Notes under the pieces: generated by a model
What the model saw: the letters and a program-made list of their open reading frames with translations, nothing else
What the model was told of the DNA's origin: nothing
The model's database searches: none
Program-made: the position numbers and the translations under genes
Shown here: piece by piece, positions 34,418 through 43,689 of the stretch
Layout: every line of letters starts with the position of its first letter
Numbering within the stretch: position 1 is the stretch's first letter
From: an archaeon
GTDB lineage: Archaea > Aenigmatarchaeota > Aenigmatarchaeia > QMZP01 > JAFGSV01
DNA: 64,000 nt
Assembly (NCBI GenBank): GCA_028279705.1
Contig: JANQNF010000058.1
Span: 16,205-80,204, forward strand
Direction of reading: 5' to 3'

Positions 34418-35623
34418 ATGAGAATCTGCATAATAACACACGAATTCCCACCTAACGTGAGCACGGGATCAGGCAGGTATGCCACTAATCTTGTGAAAGA
34501 GCTCATCAAGAGAGGTCATGATGTGGTAGTCGTCTGCCCAAAATTCGGTAACGAGAAAGGATACGAGAAGAGAGAGAGGCTTAAGATTTACAGACTCAGA
34601 CTTCAGAGTTCAAAAACGCTATCGAGGATAACTCCTAACATACTGGATCAGAGAGTGCTTTTTAATGTAAAGTTGAAGGGATTTTTTAGCATCTTTCCAA
34701 TAGGTGATTATGACATACTTCACATGGTCGATGAACACGTCAGTTTCTTTCTCGATGATGAAATCAAAAAGAAGGTATCTACCATCATATCCGTAAATCA
34801 GTATTATGCGCTTGAGTCTTCGTGGAACATATTGAAATTCCCATATTTCTGCAGTGACTTGTTGTTGAGATATCTGGCATGGAACATAATCAAGATATTC
34901 GACAAGAAATCGTTGAAAAAGGCCGATGCCATAATTCCGGATACCAGATATGCGGGCGAATCCGTTCACAAGTATGCGGGCGTTTCTAAGGAAAGAATTT
35001 TCCCGATTTACAAAGGGGTCGATGTTGATAAATTCATCAGACCCGTCAGTGATAAGAAGTACGGCACTCACAAACTCCTCTACATCGGAAGCAACATGGA
35101 AAGGAAGGGCGTCGATTACATCATAAGGGCGATGCCGCATATAGTCGATGAATATCCTGACGCAGAGCTGACTATAATAGGAAAGGCATCATCACTCTTC
35201 AGACGAAAAATTCACAAGCTGATAAAAGAGCACAATCTTCAAGGACATGTCAAGTGCATACCTCATTGCCCTGCTGACAAGATACCCGACCATTTCGCAG
35301 AAGCGAACGTCTTCGTTCTCGCCCCGATAATCGAGGATCTGGCTCAGGTCCTTCTTGAGGCTATGTCCACGAGGACCCCAGTCGTGTGCACGGATGTCGG
35401 CGCAAATCCCGAAGGAATCGTTGACGGTGTCACCGGCTTCCTCGTGCCTCCGAAGGATTCTCACGCGATAGCCGATGCCGTGAAGAGAGTATTCTCTGAT
35501 CCAAACCTTGCCAGAAGACTCGGAAACAACGGCCTGGAGAGGGTCCGGACAGTTTTCAATGCACCCAGGATGTTCAGAGAGACAATGGGCGTCTATGATG
35601 ATATTGTGAAGGGGAGGAAATAG
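34418..35623 (+). CDS. GT4 glycosyltransferase
   Basis: 401 residues. MRICIITHEFPPNVSTGSGRYATNL is the Gly-rich N-terminal acceptor domain. KLLYIGSNMERKGVDYIIRAM and the ExxxxxxxE donor motif in IIEDLAQVLLEAMSTRTPVVC, then DVGANPEGIVDGVTGFLVPP, are typical GT4 donor-domain features. It starts a run on the plus strand with the formyltransferase-like gene 2 nt downstream. The ATG at 34418 follows TTAGTGGTTAAT; an in-frame GTG at 34409 is less likely. Confidence 0.9.
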   Translation: MRICIITHEFPPNVSTGSGRYATNLVKELIKRGHDVVVVCPKFGNEKGYEKRERLKIYRLRLQSSKTLSRITPNILDQRVLFNVKLKGFFSIFPIGDYDILHMVDEHVSFFLDDEIKKKVSTIISVNQYYALESSWNILKFPYFCSDLLLRYLAWNIIKIFDKKSLKKADAIIPDTRYAGESVHKYAGVSKERIFPIYKGVDVDKFIRPVSDKKYGTHKLLYIGSNMERKGVDYIIRAMPHIVDEYPDAELTIIGKASSLFRRKIHKLIKEHNLQGHVKCIPHCPADKIPDHFAEANVFVLAPIIEDLAQVLLEAMSTRTPVVCTDVGANPEGIVDGVTGFLVPPKDSHAIADAVKRVFSDPNLARRLGNNGLERVRTVFNAPRMFRETMGVYDDIVKGRK

Positions 35624-35625
35624 TC

Positions 35626-36333
35626 ATGGCCAATAAAAACCCGAGGATATTGTATATAGGGAAGAACCACGTCGTGAAGAGCATCAAGGTTTTCAAAAGA
35701 CTTGCAGAGGAATTCGAAGTGGTGGGTGTGGTCACGATACCCGCAAAGATGTCAGCCAAGGCCAGGAACAAGGTTTTAGGATGGGGCTCTGTAGAAGACA
35801 TCGCAAAAAGGAACAACATACCTGTCATCAAAACAAGAAAGATAGATGACGGGACGAAAGATTTCGTACGGTCTAAGAAGCCCGACATTATCATTTCAAA
35901 TTCGAACCCTCTTTTCGTTCCGGACGATGTGATAAAGATGTCGAATATCGCTGCAATCGGCTGTCATCCGTCATTATTGCCGAGAAATAGAGGAAAGCAC
36001 GGTGTAATGGGTCATCTAAAAGCAGGGGATGATAAAGCCGGTTGTACAGTATTTCATCTAACGAAAGAGGTGGACGAGGGGGATATTGTTAGACAGATAG
36101 ACGTTCCGATCTATTGGTGGGATAATACACTTACAGTTACTAGAAGGATGAATAGAAAAATTCCATCCATGGTCGTAAATGCGGTTAAGGACCTTAGCTC
36201 GGGCAAGAAATCCGCCAGACAGGACCATTCAAAGGCTACCTACAGCAACGAAAGAGTCGGGATAATCAAACTTTATATTTTCAGGCTTAAAAATTTCATA
36301 AGGAGAAACCGACATGAGAAGCATGCCTCGTAG
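35626..36333 (+). CDS. Formyltransferase-fold protein (sugar N-formyltransferase-like) with altered active site
   Basis: 235 residues resembling the formyltransferase domain of Fmt, PurN and sugar N-formyltransferases. The pieces are ILYIGKNHVVKSIKVFKRL, KPDIIISNSNPLFVPDDVI, AIGCHPSLLPRNRGKHGVMG and CTVFHLTKEVDEGDIVRQI. His114 and the Asp of EGD153 are present. The catalytic Asn two residues before the His (normally NxHPS) is Gly112 here. It has no C-terminal tRNA-binding domain, so it is not methionyl-tRNA formyltransferase. Set between GT and aminotransferase genes, it may formylate an amino sugar, or work by altered chemistry. GGGGAGGAAATAG precedes the ATG. Confidence 0.82.
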   Translation: MANKNPRILYIGKNHVVKSIKVFKRLAEEFEVVGVVTIPAKMSAKARNKVLGWGSVEDIAKRNNIPVIKTRKIDDGTKDFVRSKKPDIIISNSNPLFVPDDVIKMSNIAAIGCHPSLLPRNRGKHGVMGHLKAGDDKAGCTVFHLTKEVDEGDIVRQIDVPIYWWDNTLTVTRRMNRKIPSMVVNAVKDLSSGKKSARQDHSKATYSNERVGIIKLYIFRLKNFIRRNRHEKHAS

Positions 36334-36883
36334 GATGACAGACCGTGTAATCAGACCATTCATCAGAGACAGTGACCTCGGGGATGTTCTTGAGGTGGGA
36401 GTGCAAAACGAGCCTTACAAATATTCATTTAACACCAGGAAAACTATAGATATCGATCCGAAGTTCTCTCCTGATGTAGTAGGTGACATCCAGAACACCA
36501 AGCTGAGAAAGGAACAGTTTGACACTATAATAGCAATCGAGCTTCTCGAGCATGTGCGCAGTCCGAAATCCGCTGCGGATGAGATGCATCGGTTGCTAAA
36601 GCGTAAAGGCAGAGCGATCCTATCGACAAGATTCACGAATAGGTATCATCCTATTCCCAAAGACTACTACAGATTCACAAGAGACAGTATCAGGGATATC
36701 TTCTCATCATTCGATGACGTTAGGATCATCCCGACAGGAACGGCGTTCCATTCCGCTGTGCAGGCTCTGTTGTCCACGAAAATGAAGTACATCGTTTATC
36801 CACTTTCTGTTTTGCTGAGTTACTGGATGAAGAAGGACTTCAATTTTCCCTTGGGCTACGTCATAATCGCAAAGAAGAGGTAA
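36314..36883 (+). CDS. Class I SAM-dependent methyltransferase
   Basis: 189 residues, overlapping the formyltransferase-like gene by 20 nt. AAGGAGAAACCGAC just before ATG 36314 supports this start, though an ATG at 36335 would avoid the overlap. LGDVLEVGVQNEPYKYSF is a divergent SAM loop. TIDIDPKFSPDVVGDI and DTIIAIELLEHVRSPKSAADEM match small Methyltransf_11-type enzymes found in glycan clusters. The final hydrophobic stretch (KYIVYPLSVLLSYWM) may contact the membrane. Substrate probably a glycan; unproven. Confidence 0.8.
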   Translation: MRSMPRRMTDRVIRPFIRDSDLGDVLEVGVQNEPYKYSFNTRKTIDIDPKFSPDVVGDIQNTKLRKEQFDTIIAIELLEHVRSPKSAADEMHRLLKRKGRAILSTRFTNRYHPIPKDYYRFTRDSIRDIFSSFDDVRIIPTGTAFHSAVQALLSTKMKYIVYPLSVLLSYWMKKDFNFPLGYVIIAKKR

Positions 36884-36911
36884 TCGATATTATCGATACT
36901 AAGGTGTAATA

Positions 36912-38180
36912 ATGGATAGTAAAATGAGATTCAAGTTCAGACTGATTCCCAACAACAGACCGCAGATGACTCCCGGCACTATTCTGAATATTGCCAAGCA
37001 TGCCGTGAAGGCAGACTCAGAAGAAGAGATTGAAGGTTTCGAGGAGGAGTTCGCGAAGTATATCGGTACCAAGCACGCGATCACATTCTCATCCGGGAGG
37101 TTTGCACTTTATCTGCTGTACAAGTATTTCGGATGCAGAGGAAGGAAGATCGTAATGCCAGCATATACGTGCATACCTGTACCTGATTCCGTCAGGTGGG
37201 CGGGTTCGGAACCTTCCTTTCTTGACATAGACTTAAACACATACAACCCCATTTTCTCTGATAAAATCCGGAAGCAGAAGAACATCGGAGCTGTTCTGTT
37301 AAGTTATCTCTATGGGCTTGTAGGAGACTTGGACGAATTTCTGGAATATGCCGAGAAACATGACGTCCCTGTCATAGAAGATGCTGCAATAGCCGTCGGA
37401 GCGAAATACAAGAAAAGGAAGGTCGGCTCTCTCGGAGATGCCGCAATGTTCTCCCTGCAGAGCTCCAAGATAATGACTGGATGGAATGGAGGAGTTATCA
37501 CCACGAATGACGATAAGCTGGCGGAATATCTAACCGGAATCAGATCCAAACAGAAAATAATTTCTAGAGGCAGGGTTCTTTTCAACCTTTCATTTACTTA
37601 TCTTAAATATCTGCTTTTTTCACCTCACACATACGGATTTACGTTCTTTCCGTTCCGAAGCTACCTTTTCAAAAAGGGAATCATTGGAGAGGCAGTCACC
37701 GGTGAGAGTCCAAAGGACATATCTCAATGGCTCAATTCGAGGTTCAGCAGCATGCAGGCGTCTGTCGCGAGATCACAGCTCAGGAACATTGAGACGATCC
37801 TCGAAAAGAGGAGAGGAAACGCGAGGAAGCTAAACAGTAAATTGAAATCTGTCGAGGGAGTATCATGCCCTCAGGATACGAAGAATTCTGTTCACTCCTA
37901 CGGAAGATACCCTGTGAGGATAGCGGGCGTAAGAAAGTTCGATCTTGCATCACTTTTTTTGAAAAATGGAATAGAGATAGCAGAAAACTACCCATATGTC
38001 TGCAGCTCGACAAAGCACATGAAGCGTTACGGATTCAAGGACTCTTCTTACCCCAATTCCGTCAAGGCCGCAAAGGAAACCTTTCTGCTACCTTTCTATT
38101 CCAGCATGAATAAATCCGATATTTTGAAAATCGTAGATGCTGTCAGAGATATCACTGAGGATAAGAAATCATTTAGTTGA
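36912..38180 (+). CDS. DegT/DnrJ/EryC1-type aminotransferase (divergent branch)
   Basis: 422 residues, longer than the other two. EEEIEGFEEEFAKYIGTKHAI and FSSGRFALYLLYKYFG are the N-terminal features. VMPAYTCIPVPDSVRWAGSEP and VIEDAAIAVGAKYKKRKVG line the cofactor site. MFSLQSSKIMTGWNGGVITT carries the Schiff-base lysine in an unusual context. An insertion around residues 215-270 contains hydrophobic residues (FTYLKYLLFSPHTYGFTFFPF). It likely supplies the amine that the formyltransferase-like protein could modify. The 3' end overlaps the convergent membrane-protein gene by 12 nt. Confidence 0.85.
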   Translation: MDSKMRFKFRLIPNNRPQMTPGTILNIAKHAVKADSEEEIEGFEEEFAKYIGTKHAITFSSGRFALYLLYKYFGCRGRKIVMPAYTCIPVPDSVRWAGSEPSFLDIDLNTYNPIFSDKIRKQKNIGAVLLSYLYGLVGDLDEFLEYAEKHDVPVIEDAAIAVGAKYKKRKVGSLGDAAMFSLQSSKIMTGWNGGVITTNDDKLAEYLTGIRSKQKIISRGRVLFNLSFTYLKYLLFSPHTYGFTFFPFRSYLFKKGIIGEAVTGESPKDISQWLNSRFSSMQASVARSQLRNIETILEKRRGNARKLNSKLKSVEGVSCPQDTKNSVHSYGRYPVRIAGVRKFDLASLFLKNGIEIAENYPYVCSSTKHMKRYGFKDSSYPNSVKAAKETFLLPFYSSMNKSDILKIVDAVRDITEDKKSFS

Positions 38181-39098
38181 TCCCCTTCTTTTTCCCATGT
38201 AAATGAATGACAGCGAACCGAATACTATCACTGGAGTCATTGTCATAAACCTGTATATGAGTGTGATTTGCGTACCCAGAATTGCGTTCACTCCGAATAT
38301 GCCCAGTACACCTATCATAGTGAGATCTCTGGAAACAAACCCACCGGGAAGTCCGGACAACCTGCCAATTATCAGTGATGTCCAGTAAACCAGGAACGCC
38401 ACTCTGAAATCCAAATGAACAGAGAAGAAGAGGCCGGAGAACTGTATTATGAGCGGTGATATGAGCAGCAGGAGCAGGGTCGGTAAGGTGATGTGAAGCA
38501 GAATCTTCCAATCTTTTACGTATTCCGCGGATTTATCCATTGCTCGCTTGAGTTCTTTTTTACCCAGCTTACGCGTCTTGAGACGCTTTAGTAATCTTTT
38601 TGGGATTACGCGTCTCATTTTCCAGATGACAGTAAAAACATTATTCGGGGATCTTAGCAGTATGAACAGAAGTGCACAGAAAGATGTAATCAGCAGGATC
38701 TCGACTTGTAAGCTGTTGATCGTCATCGCCTCACCAATCAGAATAAGCAGCAATGGCAGTGACATGATCTGCCACCCGAATTCGTATATATTCTCGATGG
38801 TTGTTGCAAGGACGGATTTCTTCAGTGGAACCTTCTCGATTATTTTCGTGGTCACGGTTCTGGTGGCAATGGCCCCGACCCGGAAGGGTGCTATATATGA
38901 TGCAAGCTGAGCAACGAATATGATGAATACTGAACTTCTTATGGGCAATTTTTCATCGACCTTGCTTAGGATTATTGAGTATCTGATTGCCATCAGGATC
39001 ACACTAAGAATTGATGCCGTCATGCCAGCCAAAACAAACAACAACGGCCCTGATGCAAGCACGTTAGATTCAATGATGCCCTGAAGCTCGTTAATCAT
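38169..39098 (-). CDS. UPF0104/AglD-type multispanning membrane protein (second copy)
   Basis: 309 residues from ATG 39098 (MINELQGIIESNVLAS). About seven to eight hydrophobic helices, with the family loops VAQLASYIAPFRVGAIATRTVT and GRLSGLPGGFVSRDLTMIGVLG. It is the same family as the protein at 23757 but clearly diverged. The upstream in-frame stretch beginning at 39224 overlaps the divergent radical SAM gene and is rejected. Possibly moves or handles lipid-linked sugars; no enzyme domain attached. Confidence 0.8.
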   Translation of the reverse strand: MINELQGIIESNVLASGPLLFVLAGMTASILSVILMAIRYSIILSKVDEKLPIRSSVFIIFVAQLASYIAPFRVGAIATRTVTTKIIEKVPLKKSVLATTIENIYEFGWQIMSLPLLLILIGEAMTINSLQVEILLITSFCALLFILLRSPNNVFTVIWKMRRVIPKRLLKRLKTRKLGKKELKRAMDKSAEYVKDWKILLHITLPTLLLLLISPLIIQFSGLFFSVHLDFRVAFLVYWTSLIIGRLSGLPGGFVSRDLTMIGVLGIFGVNAILGTQITLIYRFMTMTPVIVFGSLSFIYMGKRRGSTK

Positions 39099-39129
39099 AT
39101 TTATTATTAACTTACTGTGATTTATTGTT

Positions 39130-40563
39130 ATGGAAATTATTCTGATTAACCCCCCGTGGCCTGGAAAGGGTATAGGAACACGTTCGCAGAATAGGATAAT
39201 AAAGCAGCGAGCAGACATGTTCATACAGTATCCTATAATGATGGGCTACACATGTTCCGTTCTGAAGAGAAGCGGTCACAATGTTATTTACATCGATTCT
39301 GTCGTAGACCAACTCACCTACGAAGAAACGGACGAAAGGATACGAATCTTCGGACCAGACGTAATAATTATGGAAAGTGTCACACCATCCTTCACTTATG
39401 ATATGAAGTACATCGACAAAATGAAGAAGATGACAGGAGCGCAGATAATAATAACTGGCCCGCACGTGTCCTTCTTCGGCGTGCATTCCCTCAAGGAATG
39501 CAGAAGCATTGACGTCTCGATAAAGGGGGAGTACGACACGAAGATTGATGACGTTGTGAAAGCTCTCGGAAAGCCGTCAAAGTTGAGGAAGATAAATGGT
39601 ATAACATTTAGGAACGGTAATAGGATAGAGGACACGGGACCGATCTCATTCTCAGATGACTTGGACGCATTGCCCTTTCCAGACAGGGAGTCCATACCTT
39701 TCCACAAGTACGGAGAGTCGTGGTATAACAAGAAACCATTCATAAACGTTTTAACGAGTCGGGGCTGCCCTTATGGTTGCTCGTTCTGTATTTCCGCCAA
39801 CATAATGGAGGGTCTTAAATGGAGGACGAGGAGCATGAAGAATGTTATAGACGAACTGAAGTACGTGGTCGAGAAGTACGGCGTCAAGGAGATTAACATT
39901 GACGATCCGACATTCACAGTTGACAGGAAACGCGTACTTGAATTCTGCAGACAACTGAGAAAGAACAACATCAATATACTCTGGACGTGCAACGGACGGG
40001 TGGACAACATCGATGACGAAATACTCAGAGAGATGAAGAATACAGGCTGTAAGATGATCAGGTATGGCGTGGAATCCGGTGTTCAAAGCGTGCTCGACAA
40101 GATGGGCAAGAAGCTCACCCTTGAGCAGATAAAGAAAGGATTCAGGATGACCAAGAAACACGGCATACTTGCTCTCGGTGGTTTCATGTTCGGTTTCCCT
40201 TATGACAGCAAAGAGACAGTTGAGAGGACAATAGAGTTTGCAAAGGAGATAAAGCCTGATCTGATTCAGGCATCGATAGTTATGCCATATCCAGGAACAA
40301 GACTCTACAGCGAGTCAAAGAAAGAGGGAAAGCTTTTGGCCAATAACTGGAAGGAGTTCGACATGACGTGCGGTACAGTGGTCAAGACAATTGACATGCA
40401 GAGGGAGGATCTTGACGGTATACTTAACAGGATGTACAAGGAGTTCTATTTCAGACCGGGTTTCGTCCTTCAGACGCTGTTCAACATACAGAGATTCTCG
40501 GATATTACCAGGCTTCTCAGGACATTCAAGACGCTCGTCAGGACACAGAAATTCTACAAGTGA
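39130..40563 (+). CDS. Cobalamin-binding-domain radical SAM enzyme (paralogue 3)
   Basis: 477 residues. The N-terminal B12-binding-like domain (FIQYPIMMGYTCSVLKRSGH, IIITGPHVSFFGVHSL, IKGEYDTKIDDVV) lacks DxHxxG. TSRGCPYGCSFC has cluster cysteines 213, 217 and 220. EINIDDPTFTVDRKRV, YGVESGVQSVLDKMGKKL and LGGFMFGFPYDSKETVE follow. The C-terminus KEFYFRPGFVLQTLFNI closely parallels that of the paralogue at 22297, suggesting related substrates. It heads a run with a methyltransferase (5 nt gap) and a GT2-GT-C fusion. Confidence 0.86.
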   Translation: MEIILINPPWPGKGIGTRSQNRIIKQRADMFIQYPIMMGYTCSVLKRSGHNVIYIDSVVDQLTYEETDERIRIFGPDVIIMESVTPSFTYDMKYIDKMKKMTGAQIIITGPHVSFFGVHSLKECRSIDVSIKGEYDTKIDDVVKALGKPSKLRKINGITFRNGNRIEDTGPISFSDDLDALPFPDRESIPFHKYGESWYNKKPFINVLTSRGCPYGCSFCISANIMEGLKWRTRSMKNVIDELKYVVEKYGVKEINIDDPTFTVDRKRVLEFCRQLRKNNINILWTCNGRVDNIDDEILREMKNTGCKMIRYGVESGVQSVLDKMGKKLTLEQIKKGFRMTKKHGILALGGFMFGFPYDSKETVERTIEFAKEIKPDLIQASIVMPYPGTRLYSESKKEGKLLANNWKEFDMTCGTVVKTIDMQREDLDGILNRMYKEFYFRPGFVLQTLFNIQRFSDITRLLRTFKTLVRTQKFYK

Positions 40564-40568
40564 TTCTC

Positions 40569-41285
40569 ATGGAAAAAACCAATAAACCAGAGATGTTTCA
40601 GGAGATGCAGGAATACTCACCGCGTTTCCACTGCAGGTTCAGGAACATGATGAAACTGGCCAGAAAGGAACTTGATAAAGGGAAAGATGTGGATATCCTT
40701 GACGCGGGTTGCGGCACTGGAACACTCATGCTTCATCTTCAGAGAATGGGATATGAAATTGACGGGTTCGACATTGACAAAGAAAATGTGGCTGTCGCTA
40801 GGAAGCGTGTCAATGGAAGGGTTGAAGTCGGAAACGTTCTGGATTACACGACACGGAAGAAGTATGATCTGATCTTCTGTGGTGAGGTTCTGGAGCATGT
40901 CGAAAACGATCTCAGAGCAATGAAAAACATAAAGAAGATGCTAAATAACAGAGGGATGTTTGTGATCAGCGTTCCCAATGATCCTAACCAATGGGGAACG
41001 GACGATGAGAGGGGAGGACACGTCAGAAGATACACCGTCAGAGAGCTTGAGAAGAAACTAAAATCTGCCGGCTTCACGGACTTCAAAACGAGATACATAG
41101 GATGGCCTTTGGTTAAAAGATTTCTTTACGGGAAATCTTACAGGAGAAGGAAGTATCAAATCCAGAAAAATCCCACTGCGCTGAAGAAATTTATGCTGAG
41201 ATTATTCTGTTATGTCGAGCACATTGACGACATCTTTAACACAGAGAAGGCGGATAAGTTGGTCATGAGCTGCAGGGTCAAATGA
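40569..41285 (+). CDS. Class I SAM-dependent methyltransferase (UbiG/Methyltransf_11-like)
   Basis: 238 residues. VDILDAGCGTGTLMLHLQRMG is motif I. IDGFDIDKENVAVARKRV is strand 2 with the ribose-binding Asp, and YDLIFCGEVLEHVENDLRAM is motif II. FVISVPNDPNQWGTDDERGGH and RRYTVRELEKKLKSAGF are typical of glycan-cluster methyltransferases acting on sugar hydroxyls. The start is ATG 40569, with the preceding GTGATT acting as ribosome binding site; the GTG at 40560 overlaps the upstream stop. Confidence 0.86.
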   Translation: MEKTNKPEMFQEMQEYSPRFHCRFRNMMKLARKELDKGKDVDILDAGCGTGTLMLHLQRMGYEIDGFDIDKENVAVARKRVNGRVEVGNVLDYTTRKKYDLIFCGEVLEHVENDLRAMKNIKKMLNNRGMFVISVPNDPNQWGTDDERGGHVRRYTVRELEKKLKSAGFTDFKTRYIGWPLVKRFLYGKSYRRRKYQIQKNPTALKKFMLRLFCYVEHIDDIFNTEKADKLVMSCRVK

Positions 41286-41321
41286 AACCCACTTTTAAAA
41301 GTGAATGTTGATAGATTTCTC

Positions 41322-43664
41322 ATGAAACCGAAAATCTCTGTAATCATACCAGCATACAACTCTGAGAAAACGATTGAAAAAACACTATCCTCCGTTAGAT
41401 CGCAGAATTTCCCTGGGATTGAGATTCTCGTTGTTGATGACAGATCAACTGACATGACGGTCAATATAGCAAAGAAACATGCAGACAGGGTGTTAGTGAA
41501 CAGGCAGAACCGTGGCCCTGCATTCACGCGCAATCGGGGGATAAGGGAAGCCAAGTCGGAATTGATTGTATTCATAGACTCGGACGCTTATGCAGACAAA
41601 GGATGGCTAAAGGCCATGTACACTGAACTCATGAACGGGAACGCGGACATCATAATGGGCAACGTCAGGATATCGAAATCCAATATGATCGGAGATTCCA
41701 TATCAGCGCTGGGTTTTCCAGGAGGGGGGTCCATAGGGTTCGAAAAGATGTGGAGAGTTGATAAGGATGGGTTCACGGATCACATAACCTCCTGCAACAT
41801 GGGTGCACGGAAGAGTGTTTTCCAGAAACATGGCTTCTTCGATGAGTCATTTCCTCTTGCGGGAGGGGAGGACAGTGAGTTCTCTTTCAGACTTACCAGA
41901 AGCGGTGCAAAGATCAGGTTCTGCGGGGACGCTGTGGTTTATCATGAACCCCGGGCAAGCATCGGTTCATTCGTCAAGTGGCAGATAAAGAGGGGCGAAA
42001 GTAACATCCATTTCAAGAGAAAGGTAGGAAATGTGAACAACTTTATTGGACTCAGAATATGGTCAAGCATGAACATAATAAAGACATTCTGGAAGGACCC
42101 CAAGTTCCCGCTCATAATGTCATTCCTGATGCTGAGTTTCCTGCTACAGGGGCTGGGAGGCGCATCTGAAACATTAAGAAGAATCAACTTCAGAAGCAAA
42201 GACATAATTCTCGTTTCCACCATGATAACTTTCATAATGTACCTCATACTGTTTCCTTACAACAGTATGTTCCCAGATGAATCATCGAACCTGCTGCTTG
42301 GAAGAAGCATGCTGGACGGTATTTACAGGCACGATTTTCTCTCAAGGACACCTTTCCTACCGTCACTCGCAACGGTCATGTACGCTTCCGGATTCGATAG
42401 CGCCCATATAAGGTTCATTTTACCGCTATTATTCACAATTCTGTCGGTGATATCGGTCTATCTATTGGCGGAACTGGTCTCTGGTAGGAAGGTTGCTTTA
42501 CTGTCCGTAGTACTTCTACTCTCGCTTCCTGTATTCTGGAGATGGGCAGTAAGGTTCCTTACAGACATACCGCTTCTGTCATTCACAGCGTTCTCATTCT
42601 ATGCATACTACCTCATACTGAAGGACGGATCATCCCCCAGAAGATGGATGATTCTGGGAACCATCTGCGCTCTCGGAACAGTAACGAAGATTTCATTCCT
42701 TATACTTCCAGTGGTGATAGTTCTTCACCTACTGTCAAGGAATCGTGGCCTCATTCCCACCAAGGAATTCGTATCTGGTGTCTTGACATTCCTGGTATTG
42801 GTATCCATATTTATGATTCCTCCCATCTTGATGGGGTCTCAGAGTGGGCTTCTCGGGACTCTTGAGGGAAGGGTCACCGGGGAGGAAGAGTTCACACTTC
42901 TGAGGGTCATCAACAACAGGAGCATATTCTTCCTGGACAAGTACGCACTGTTCCCGGTCGGACTTTTCGCACTTTTCGCAATACCAAGATTCTGGAAAAA
43001 TGACAAGCTGCTGATAATTTTCTCATTGCTTGTTGTAGCTGCTTACTTCCTTTTATGGGGAATACGTCCAAGATACTTCTCACCTGTATTTCCTCTGCTT
43101 ACAATGCTAGCAGCTGGAGGATTCTACTGGCTCAGGGACAGACTGCCGAGGATCGCGTTGCTATTGTTTGCAGTGCTTCTGTTCTTATCATTCACCAATT
43201 CGATCCAGTTCACAGCCATGGATCACAGAGCTCTTTACGGGGTTGACGATCTAGGGAGTTCCCTGAACGGCATTAACGGAATTGTCGCCAGTGACTATCT
43301 TCCGTTCTATGTTAACATAACTAATCCGGTGATCAGTGAAACGCTTCCAGGAGAAACCGTTGCCGATATGAATATGATGTTCTACTCGGATGATTCATTA
43401 ACAAGAATCAAAGACGCCGATGCCGATGTGGTTATACTATCACTTTATGGTGACTATGTGCGTTCCGGCAGGACAGAGACTTTTCCGATATTCTACGGGC
43501 CGTTCACAATACCCATCGATAGGGTATATTCAAACGGAAGGATACCACCGGAGTACAGTTTCGAATCGGATCTCTTCAAACAGTTTGAAGAAGACAATTT
43601 CGAACTTGAGCAGGAGGTCATGGTCGACGGAAGAGTTACATTTTTAATTTATAGAAGGATATGA
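41322..43664 (+). CDS. Fusion of a GT2 glycosyltransferase to a GT-C (ArnT/GT39-like) membrane glycosyltransferase
   Basis: 780 residues. Residues 1-260 are GT2 (KISVIIPAYNSEKTIEKTL, LVVDDRSTDMTVNIA, LIVFIDSDAYADKGW with the DxD site, GGEDSEFSFRLTRSG with the ED base). The rest begins with an anchor near residue 260 and has about ten hydrophobic segments. The acidic external-loop motif FPDESSNLLLGRSMLDG follows an early helix, as in ArnT/PMT enzymes, and a soluble tail ends the protein. One polypeptide would thus hold a cytoplasmic GT-A and an external GT-C active site. The ATG at 41322 begins the GT2 domain; an in-frame GTG at 41301 follows unconserved sequence. Confidence 0.87.
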   Translation: MKPKISVIIPAYNSEKTIEKTLSSVRSQNFPGIEILVVDDRSTDMTVNIAKKHADRVLVNRQNRGPAFTRNRGIREAKSELIVFIDSDAYADKGWLKAMYTELMNGNADIIMGNVRISKSNMIGDSISALGFPGGGSIGFEKMWRVDKDGFTDHITSCNMGARKSVFQKHGFFDESFPLAGGEDSEFSFRLTRSGAKIRFCGDAVVYHEPRASIGSFVKWQIKRGESNIHFKRKVGNVNNFIGLRIWSSMNIIKTFWKDPKFPLIMSFLMLSFLLQGLGGASETLRRINFRSKDIILVSTMITFIMYLILFPYNSMFPDESSNLLLGRSMLDGIYRHDFLSRTPFLPSLATVMYASGFDSAHIRFILPLLFTILSVISVYLLAELVSGRKVALLSVVLLLSLPVFWRWAVRFLTDIPLLSFTAFSFYAYYLILKDGSSPRRWMILGTICALGTVTKISFLILPVVIVLHLLSRNRGLIPTKEFVSGVLTFLVLVSIFMIPPILMGSQSGLLGTLEGRVTGEEEFTLLRVINNRSIFFLDKYALFPVGLFALFAIPRFWKNDKLLIIFSLLVVAAYFLLWGIRPRYFSPVFPLLTMLAAGGFYWLRDRLPRIALLLFAVLLFLSFTNSIQFTAMDHRALYGVDDLGSSLNGINGIVASDYLPFYVNITNPVISETLPGETVADMNMMFYSDDSLTRIKDADADVVILSLYGDYVRSGRTETFPIFYGPFTIPIDRVYSNGRIPPEYSFESDLFKQFEEDNFELEQEVMVDGRVTFLIYRRI

Positions 43665-43689
43665 AATTCATACAAAGGTCTGATGTTTT

